Assembly (NCBI RefSeq): GCF_000801105.2
Contig: NC_079514.1
Location: 16,594,293 to 16,658,292, forward strand
Length of the DNA: 64,000 nucleotides
Origin: Raphanus sativus
Lineage: Eukaryota; Streptophyta; Magnoliopsida; Brassicales; Brassicaceae
Direction: 5' to 3'
Under the pieces are notes generated by a model, which was not told the origin of the DNA, made no database searches, and saw only the letters and a program-made list of their open reading frames with translations. The translations under genes were made by a program, and so were the position numbers. The stretch's first letter is position 1. Each line of letters begins with the position of its first letter. Positions 55,999 to 64,000 of this stretch are shown here, piece by piece.

Positions 55999-58462
55999 TC
56001 ATGTATAACTATCACCCTGCTTATATCGTGCTAAAATACTCTCAGTTTTACCGTTTCGGAGGCAGCAGCTGGTTAGATAAGCGATTATTAAACCGATAAA
56101 CGCCAAAAGGAGACAGATATCCGCTTTTAACCAATCTACCTTGAGGTTTGCGAGCAAACCGGCTTTGCAAGAATCACAACTGTAGCACAAAGTGTCTGGT
56201 ACATTGCTCCACTGTTGACAGTCCGTGTCTGCAGACACATTTACTGCACCTATCCAGTTAGTAGGGCTCACGAACTGGAAGCCACATTGTGTTGGGGGCT
56301 TGCAGCAACCAGACTGTAAATATAAAGAAACGGGGTTAGATTTAATTAAAAATTAAGATTTGGAGTGGTAGAAAGTTGTTCGGTGTAATTGATTAAGTGC
56401 ACATAGGGGAAGAATCTAGAAACGTTTGGGGTATATTAGTCAATAGCTAAAACATTTGCAGTTTACTTCTATACATGCCTATCTATATTATTAAAAGAGA
56501 AGTACCCATATAAAATAACCCTTAGTTTTCAGTTTTATTTACACTTCCATGCCACTGACATTAAATATTATTTCCTATTTTAATACTGTCTTTTCCACTT
56601 TGATTAATGTGTTTTCCAAAATTAAATTTGAATTAAATACACAATTAAATAATACTTCATATTTTAATGCTTTGTCTTTTCCACTTACATTAATGTGTTT
56701 TTTAAAATTAAATTTGAATTAAATACACTTCATTAACTTCTCAATTAAATCAGTGTCAAATTCAAAAAAAAAAAATTTTTATTGGACAAACAATTCATGG
56801 AAATTATAATATCAACTCTTCATTGAACAAATCTAAACAAAAAAAATATTACCAAATTTTAACCGAAACTAGATAATATCCAAACAGATTTACCATTTTG
56901 GTATCTAGAGAACCATAACTAAACCTTATCCGATCGAAATATTTCAGATATTCGAATGTATTTAAATCATATTTATATACTTCAATATGTTAGCTATTTT
57001 TCGAGTTAATATCCAAAATATAAGCTATTTTAAGTTGTTTAAAATATTTGAAATATAAAAATAGTCAAAAGTAAACATCTAAAGTATATAAACAATAATC
57101 AAAACACCAAAAAAAATTAAAATATATATTTATTCTTCATCCAAATATTCAAGTTAAACCTATTTTAATTTTTAATTTACGTACTTTAGCTTACATTACT
57201 CAAATTTACATTTTATATATTTTTTTAGATTTAACGATATTTAAATATATATAAATTTAAAAAAAATTAAAAATAGTTTAAACGGGTTATCAAACCCGCA
57301 AAGATCCAAATCAAATCGGAACCAAAGCTTATAAATACCCGAATAGAGCTAGAGTTTTTAAACTCAAAAATCTCAAACCCGAATAGATTTTAACCGAATT
57401 CGAGTGGATACCTAAATACTCATCCCTAGCTTAGTCAATATAAAATGATCAAATATTATAAATATACTATTTAGTATAAATAAATAAAAACTAAAACTGA
57501 AAATTAATACCCGTGCGGTCGCACGGGTCAAGATCTAGTTACATATTAAGCTAAGTAAGAATCATATATGTTTATAATTTTAATAATATGTTCACCTGTT
57601 CTTTTCAGGCCATTCGATTTCCGATTACTTCCTAGTCTCTTTCTTTGATTAAAAGACATTTAATATTTCATGTTAATTGCAGCTTTTGAACAAAAGAAAG
57701 ATGTATTTTTCGATCTTTTTGGTACCAATTCTATGTATATTCAATCTTTCTGTGTTGATATTCTATGAAAAAACAAAAATGAAGTTTAAAACCTAAATAA
57801 ATAACAAGGAACGAGGAAAATCATTTAAAAAAAATCCAAATGCATAGATTGCGGCAAGAACTAAGAATCACCCAAAACTTTAAAAAGGACCAAAAACAAG
57901 AAAATTGGTATGAAAAAATAAAGAAGAAATTTTAAATAAAAAGGGGGAAATTAAAGATACTTACTTGAATGGGACTAAGATGAGCATTGAAGAAATCCAG
58001 AGCGATAGGGAATGTCTGGTTTAATTTAGGACATATGCTAGTAGCACTCAAACAAGTACGAATACGATCCCATTTGTAAGATTTCTGAACTCTTTGACGT
58101 AAGAAACTAGAGAAGTCTTGAAGACTATACTCAAGATAAGCTCTACTTGGTTCTGGATGACCAGAGCCTTTCATGCTAACCATGTAGATAAATCCGATAA
58201 GAACACTTAAAAGTACAATAAGAGCAAACATTGCAATTAAGGAAACGACGAGAAGCCAAGTGATTCTCCAGAACCCTCCAATGAGACCAGCAAGACCCAC
58301 TAGGAGGATCAAGATTCCGAGGATTATTATTGGCCACTGAAAGAGCTTGAAACATGAGTTCACTGCTCCCATAGATAGCCAGATTCCGGCGCTGATGACT
58401 GGAATTGAGAGGAGCACGGAGATGAAGTTCATGCAACCTATTACATGGTGGCCTAGAGGCAT
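55999..58462 (-). CDS. TRN2: Tetraspanin, TRN2/TET1-like, 2 exons, 270 aa
   Basis: Exon 1 is 58462-57965 and exon 2 is 56313-55999, joined in phase (CAA|GTAAGT donor, TTTACAG acceptor). Four hydrophobic membrane segments lie at about residues 7-29, 42-66, 70-95 and 228-252. The large extracellular loop between segments 3 and 4 has the plant-specific GCCKPP motif (168-173) and further cysteines (CQQW, LCYSCDSCKAG). The N-terminus MPLGHHVIGCMNFISVLLSIPVI and loop GSGHPEPSRAYLEYSLQDF recall Arabidopsis TORNADO2/TETRASPANIN1, a plasma-membrane protein needed for leaf and root patterning; this assignment is from memory, and the copy looks diverged, so a paralogue is possible. The 1,651-bp intron contains a Helitron. 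On the minus strand a TATATAA box lies about 160 bp upstream (58620-58630). Confidence 0.85.
56482..57538 (+). mobile_element. Non-autonomous Helitron, 1,057 bp, inside the tetraspanin intron
   Basis: The 5' end is A|TCTATATTATTAAAAGAGAAG. The 3' end is a perfect hairpin CCCGTGCG-GT-CGCACGGG (57510-57527) followed by TCAAGATCTAG|T. Both ends fit Helitron rules. The element lies opposite in orientation to the host gene and leaves its splice sites untouched. It encodes no Rep/helicase. Confidence 0.85.
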
Positions 58463-59844
58463 CTTTTTCTTTGTGTGTTTCTTGAAATCTGTTTGGTTTG
58501 AAAAGGATTTAGGGTAATGGTAATAATTTAAAGAGAGAGTAAGAAGGGGAGTTCAAATTAACAACAAATCTACACCATAACAAAAGAGAAGACTCACATT
58601 GGTGAAAAGTGAATAGTGTTATATAAAAGGGTCTATGTAAAATGTATGTTTTTGTTAGGTTTAAGCGATTTAGGGTAATAAATCGCAGAGGATCGCATTT
58701 GTGGAAAGTGAATTGTATTTGTATATATAAAAGAGGTAAGTAACTATTTGAAAATTAGATAAAGGTGTAGTCATTTCTTAGATTAGGTATTTTTGACCAT
58801 ATCTTTCTTATTATAGAAAAAGATCTTCTTCTTTTTTGGCATCATATAGAAAAAGATCAAAACTATATATTACATATTTGAATATATCTTTTTGTTACTA
58901 TTTGTTACAAAACTAGTATATAATTATTAAAAATAGTAGATAAGACACAACAAGATATGCAAAGTGTATATCCTACTTATCTTTTATGTGATTAGCTAAA
59001 CAAAATTATCAGAGAAATTAGTGTAAATAATTAAGAACTTTCTTTAGAAACAACATCATATATCTTGTTCAGCGTTTGATTACATCTGTGCTTTTTAAAA
59101 TAATGAATCTTGCGTGCAATAACAATAAACTAAGATAAGATCCGCGCCTTGTGCGGGATGAAGTTGTTATTTTTATTATGTTTTGGAGAATGAAATAATA
59201 GTTCGGTTTTATTTGCATTAGGGGTGTTCAATCCGAATATCATGTTGGTTTTCGGTTTGGTTCGGTTTTTTCGGTATTTTGGTTTGTAAAATATAACTAA
59301 TATTCTAAATCCATATTTACTTTGGTTCAATTTGGTTTATATACCGCCGGTTTGCATTTTATTCGGTTTTATACCAAAAAATAAAATTATTTAGTTTGAG
59401 ATCATATTGTATATTATACGAATTTTGGAGTCATGTTGTCAAAAAGTCATTTGTTAAAAAATATTATATATTTAAATAAAAGAATAAAAAACAAAAAAAA
59501 TGATTCTATCATCTAATAAAATAATCAAATCTAAAATTAATATTAAAGCTCTAATTAAAAATAAAAATAAAAAACAAAACAAAAGCATGAAAGAAATTTT
59601 TTATTAATCTTCCATATTTAGTGTTCATCAAATTAATATGTCTTCGATTGAACATTAACTATGTTTGTTCAACTAATTGTTATCCATCAAATTTATAATC
59701 TTTACTTCAATTTAGTCACTGTTAAAATAAAACAAAAAGATCAAAAAAGAAAGACTAAGAAAATAAGAAAACTCAACTGTAGTTAATTGTTACTTAATTA
59801 AAGTTCAAGTGATTTAATATATAGGGGATATGTTGGGCTGAACA
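58463..59844. other. Tetraspanin upstream region and transposon debris
   Basis: The first ~300 bp are probably the tetraspanin promoter and leader. A degenerate minus-strand Helitron 3' hairpin (GATCCGCGCCTTGTGCGGGAT) lies near 59140-59160. A hAT-like start (GGGGTGTTCAATCCG) lies near 59221. No gene is seen. Confidence 0.4.
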
Positions 59845-60235
59845 TCTCTTATATATTAAAAGAGAAGCATTTTGTAAAATGTGTTCACACACATTGACTA
59901 AAAAATGCTTACGTGTCAGTCTCACGTTCATTTAGCAATTAATGTGTTCACACTAATTTCTTAATTTTATCGGAAACAATTTAATGTGTTCACAACTAAA
60001 TTTTTTTAATTAATTCTTTTTTAGTTTTCATATTACTATTTTTTGTATTAGTGAATTCAAATTCTCTCCACACAAGTACTAAATAATATCATTGTTGAAA
60101 GTTATAAACTACAAAATCATTAAGATTCACATCAATTAAAATGTCAGAATGAAAATGTTTTTAGAAACTAAAAGTTTGGTATTTTGCCAAACTTGGCCAT
60201 GATCGAGAAATATATAGCATTCTTCTGTAACTAAA
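59845..60235 (+). mobile_element. Helitron 5' end fragment
   Basis: A|TCTCTTATATATTAAAAGAGAAGC is a typical Helitron 5' terminus. No plus-orientation hairpin/CTAG end follows before the duplicated PLATZ block starts at about 60236, so the element is truncated or its 3' end lies elsewhere. Confidence 0.5.
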
Positions 60236-60496
60236 AGTTTACTCACTGTAATACAATATCTAGTCGCTATGTTTTTATGAGGTCCTACTAACTCATTATC
60301 GATTATGAGATTCAATATATTCTGGGTATAATGATACTGTTTATATGAAATCATATAACGGTAGAGAAAGTTCAAAACTTGAGAGACCAAGTCAAGAGTC
60401 TTTCTATAAAGGTGAAGACTTTTGATGTGGAGAAGTCAATGGGGTTTCTGGTAGATTAAAGCTAATGAGTGATGTTGTTGTTGATGGTGTTTGCAA

Positions 60497-61247
60497 GGAG
60501 CTGATGGACTGGAGGAAGAAGAGAACCATCGATGGCCTGCGTGGCTAAAGCCTTTACTGAAAGAAGACTTCTTTGTTCAATGTAACGTTCACTCACCCAA
60601 AAGCGAATGCAAAATGTACTGTTTAGATTGTACCAATGGCTCGCTTTGTTCTCTCTGTCTTGTGCATCACAAGGATCATCGTACCATTCAGGTGTGTGTT
60701 TTTTGCATTTCAAGATCCTAAACGATCTCATAGTTAGACTGGGTTTGGAGAAAATTGATTTCTGAAATGTTATGGTTGTTGATTTTGCAGATAAGGAGAT
60801 CATCGTATCATGATGTGATAAGGGTGAATGAGATTCAGAAGTATTTAGATATCTTGGGCATTCAGACGTATGTGATCAACAGCGCAAAGGTTGTGTTTTT
60901 GAATGAAAGGCCTCAGCCTAGACCTGGTAAAGGAGTTACTAATACCTGCAAGGTCTGTTATCGTGGCCTTGTCAACGATTGCTTCACCTTCTGCTCTCTT
61001 GGCTGCAAGGTACATTTCCTTATTTACGTTATCATTTCATTCTTGTTCTGTTTTTGTTATCAAAAGTACGAAACTTTGGTGTCTATAACTCTGAGCAGAG
61101 AGTTTTTCTTCTGATTAAACTTGTTTTCTCTATGTTTTTGGCAATTGGAATCAAAAGGTTGCAGGAAGTACTAGGAGCTTTGAGAAGAGAGTGAAGCATA
61201 CACCAATGGAACCAGAGCATTCAAGCAGCAACAGTTCAGGAGTTTAG
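60497..61247 (+). pseudogene. 5'-truncated PLATZ pseudogene (copy 2)
   Basis: Exon 2- to 4-like segments (60497-60691, 60791-61009, 61158-61247) match the upstream PLATZ gene. Exon 1 is absent because the duplication begins in intron 1. The exon 2 acceptor reads TTTGCAA instead of TTTGCAG; the next AG, one base later, would shift the frame. Exon 2 carries a small in-frame insertion (GLEEEENH region). In exon 4 a deletion of about 30 bases produces GGA GTT TAG, ending the frame at 61247, while the basic C-terminal codons persist untranslated to about 61332. The zinc-binding motifs in exons 2 and 3 remain intact, so decay looks recent. Confidence 0.85.
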
Positions 61248-61869
61248 CCCCTTCAACACCTCAACCTCCTACTTCTATTTCTTTGCGAAAAAGACAAAGA
61301 AAGGGAATCCCTTTCCAGTCTCCACTGCAATGAGATCAGATCGCAAAGTAATACAAAAGATACAGAATAAAAAGGTTTTAACTTTCTCTTACACCAAAGA
61401 AGGGCCTTGGGGTTTATGCTATTAAGTAGTTAAATAACTGGTAAGTGTATATATATGTCAATGATATCTTCTCGTATATTCTTAGTATGATGCAAATGAG
61501 GATAGAGAGGGAGTGATACTATGGGGGGTTAAAAGTGGGAATAAGACAAGATACTGAGGGCTTTTTATGTAGTTGGTTTTTGACAAAAGTCCTTGTGTGT
61601 ATATTTGGTTTTGATGAATCATATAACAATAATAACATATAATTTTAATGTTATCTTTTGGAAACGTTTATTAGACAAATACGAAGAGATACAAATATAT
61701 CACGAATCCTTTGTCCTAACAGTCAATAAACCATTTGTCTAGGCAGAGTTCAATGAAAAACTTGCTAGCTTATACTTGTTGTAGACTGTAGTATACATAA
61801 CCAGGGCAACATTGGCCAAACAGGGCAAGTGCTACTATTGCTGCATGTGTATTACCATTTTGTTTATTT

Positions 61870-62480
61870 CTCACATGTCACGCCAGTACTTTCCATGGGC
61901 GGTTTCTCTGTACCAGAGGGAGACATGATGCTCATCATTAGGAAATGTAGCGCATCGAGTTGGCACGTAGTACACAGCCAACAATGTTTCTTGCAACCTT
62001 TGAAGCGGAGTTCTAATATGGGGTAACATAAGAAATGAAACAATCACGTAATGACATGCATCAAATTTTTACAACTGCTAATCGGTAACTCTTGTCTGTG
62101 CACTTGTACCTGAAACCACTGAACAGCTTATGTCATCAAAGTCGTTTGGCAGAGAGGGATATCTAGCTAAGTGAGTGATTTATGCAAAGCATGATCCAAT
62201 TTTTCGAGGAAGATTGACACATAACTGGTGCAGAGAAAACTTACATTGTACACAAATTGTAGAAGTCAGGTGATTTGATAGGAAGAACGAATAGCTGGCA
62301 TTGCTGGTCTGCATCTCGAAATTTTTTTGTACTTCTCTAGTCTTAGGTAGTAGTGTTCATGACAAATCTACTCTCATCTAGTTCTTTAGGCTCCCATTCA
62401 ATTTCTTTCTCCTTCCACAACAGTTCCTTATGAGTCGCACATCTCAAGTGGGCTACAAAAGAAAAACCTTCATGGTTGCA
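61870..62480 (-). pseudogene. DC1-domain relic, copy 2
   Basis: Counterpart of the minus-strand DC1 relic in copy 1. The segment encoding the CATFPNDEHHVSLWYRE block is identical at the DNA level. A deletion of about 49 bp near 62365 removes most of the IQTFFCHEH block's surroundings that copy 1 retains. Confidence 0.6.
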
Positions 62481-62850
62481 AGAATACTTAGGGCTGGGAC
62501 TGGATCGAATAGTACTGTATTTCTTACTATTTGTGATTTGTTTTGTATTTCACCGATATCTGATTTTTCGATTTGTTGATTTTCCGGATATCCAGAAAAT
62601 TTATAGATATTTGTAAATATTTACAGATATTTATGGATACTTCCTCTATTTTGTTCGATACAAGTAAATCTAAAAAAATAATACCAATTTTTTTTAAATA
62701 TCTTTCACATAATAAAAAAATAAAGTAAAAAATTAAATAAGCTATATGTTTTATAAAATAATAAAATTAATAACTTTCTTAAAAAATGTTTTAGAAAAAA
62801 TTATTGTTTTGTATAAAGACTTTATATTCTTTTCTTAATTTAATATTTTA

Positions 62851-62890
62851 CTAGATTCTGACCCGCCCTTAAAACGGCGGGTATTTTTTT
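62851..62890 (-). mobile_element. Helitron 3' terminus (minus orientation)
   Basis: Minus strand: CCGCCGTTTTAAGGGCGGGT hairpin, then CAGAATCTAG|T. The body extends rightward. It sits exactly where the duplicated block's homology ends. Confidence 0.6.
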
Positions 62891-63056
62891 GTTGTTTTTT
62901 TAATATAAAGATTAATAATTCTTCGTTTTAATTATATAAACTGTGACATGATCAAGTCTCAATTATGCGGGTTTGTTACAGTGTGTACAGTATGACGAAA
63001 TTTAAAATGCGTCACAACCATTTTATGTTTGTAAATAAATTAAATAATTGTTTTAT

Positions 63057-63547
63057 CCAGTGTTTTGAAATCCGACCCGGACCCGCGGTTGAACCGGAAA
63101 ACCCGGTGACCGAAAAAAAATTTGGGTTGGGTTTTGTAAAAAACCCAAAATTTAAAAACCCGCAAAAACCCGCTCAAACCAACTAAAACCCAAAATCCGG
63201 TACCGGTTGAACCACCGGTTGAACGAGTAGATAAATTTTTTTTAGTTGTATATCAAATGAAAATAAAAATATAAAAAGTTAAGTTAAGTATTCTAAATGT
63301 TTATTAAACATAAAATATATACATATCCAAATTATTATTTTATGTTTTAAAGATATTTAGAAAGTAGTAACTTTAGTTTTATATATTTTTATTTTATTTT
63401 TTTTATTAGCTAATATATTATTATATAATAAAACTAATTTATTTATTAATCTGCGGTTCACCCGCGGTTTACCTACGGTCGACTCAATGACCCAGTAACC
63501 CGGTAAATCGTCCGGTTCAGTGTCTAGGTCAGTTTTCAAAACATTGG
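63057..63547. mobile_element. hAT-like MITE, about 491 bp
   Basis: The ends CCAGTGTTTTGAAATCCGACC and GGTCAGTTTTCAAAACATTGG are inverted matches. The flanks TGTTTTAT and TTTTTTAT suggest an imperfect 8-bp target duplication. Subterminal regions are rich in CCGGTTGAACC-type motifs. No transposase is encoded. Confidence 0.55.
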
Positions 63548-64000
63548 TTTTTTATCCGAATTACTTACTTGGGCTATTATATAATTCTAAAGATTTATAA
63601 TTTATATAAAATATTGCTAAACATATAAACTGGCCAATAATATTTTTGATTAAGTCTCATCGTCATGTAGAATTTCAATCTCTAATATCAACTTATTAAA
63701 ATTATTGCAGACTTTAATTTGTGGTATTGATATTAAAAAGTTTATGGAATTTGAATTTGATTATATAAAAACATAAAATATTTAATTAGTTAGCAAGCCC
63801 ATCTAAATGTTGAAATAGGCCCACAAAATCGAAAGACCATAATGCCATTAATGATTTTTTTAGTTTGTTCATATCATTAAGGACATTTTTGGAAAATTTA
63901 AAATATTCATTAAGGGTATAATTCAGGAATGATCATGTTTTAATGGTATTGATAAGTAATTGTAAAAAAAAGAAAAAATTATATGTTAAATAATAACTAG
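63548..64000. other. AT-rich DNA to window end, no gene seen
   Basis: Nothing recognisable beyond short AT-rich tracts. Confidence 0.45.

Larger units (their letters stand above)
60236..62850 (+). repeat. Direct segmental duplication, copy 2 (of 51782-~54,430)
   Basis: Homology to the PLATZ/DC1 block starts within PLATZ intron 1 (GTTTACTCACTGTAATAC) and runs about 2.6 kb to just before a Helitron end at 62851. Divergence is a few percent in most places, higher at the AT-rich right end, and zero across 61503-62050. The upstream boundary excludes exon 1 and the promoter. Confidence 0.9.

Noticed and set aside
60236..62850. A second functional PLATZ gene
   Set aside because: Exon 1 is missing, the exon 2 acceptor is mutated and exon 4 has a premature stop.

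Overview
The window is plant nuclear DNA, most likely from Brassica or a close relative in the Brassicaceae. It is AT-rich and gene-poor, with intron-containing plant genes (PLATZ, tetraspanin) and transposon families typical of that group. No prokaryotic or organellar features were seen. All similarity statements come from reading the sequence; no database search was run.

Layout. 1-18.6 kb holds no intact host gene. It contains Tourist-like MITEs, Helitron ends, two LINE 3' fragments, a SINE, a truncated CACTA end joined to a broken Copia relic, and a degenerate ~24-bp minisatellite. 18.6-26.1 kb is a complete Athila-type LTR element with matching 5-bp target duplications that encodes only gag plus protease. 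26.1-28.5 kb has two MITEs and a 937-bp foldback Mutator-like element with arms of about 450 bp. 30.7-34.0 kb is an old minus-strand Copia relic with a hAT-like element nested in it. 35.4-40.1 kb is a very young Copia element with nearly identical LTRs and one homopolymer frameshift.

40.7-50.7 kb is a 9,977-bp Mutator-like element of the type that carries a ULP1-like protease gene. Terminal inverted repeats and a 9-bp target duplication (8/9 identical) are visible. A mudrA-like transposase gene (plus strand) and a six-exon DUF1985/ULP1-like gene (minus strand) converge inside it. Both are broken. Every noncoding part of the element, including introns, is filled with a short palindromic repeat built on GACGACTTA/TAAGTCGTC, which the exons lack.

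51.6-64 kb is the host-gene part: an apparently intact PLATZ zinc-binding gene (plus), a DC1-domain relic (minus), a TRN2/TET1-like tetraspanin gene (minus) with a Helitron in its only intron, then a direct 2.6-kb duplication of the PLATZ/DC1 block. In the second copy PLATZ has lost exon 1, has a mutated splice acceptor and ends early. A 548-bp stretch is identical between the two copies although the DNA around it has diverged.

The most unusual structure is the large Mutator-like element, because of its palindrome-filled noncoding DNA and its two separately decayed genes.
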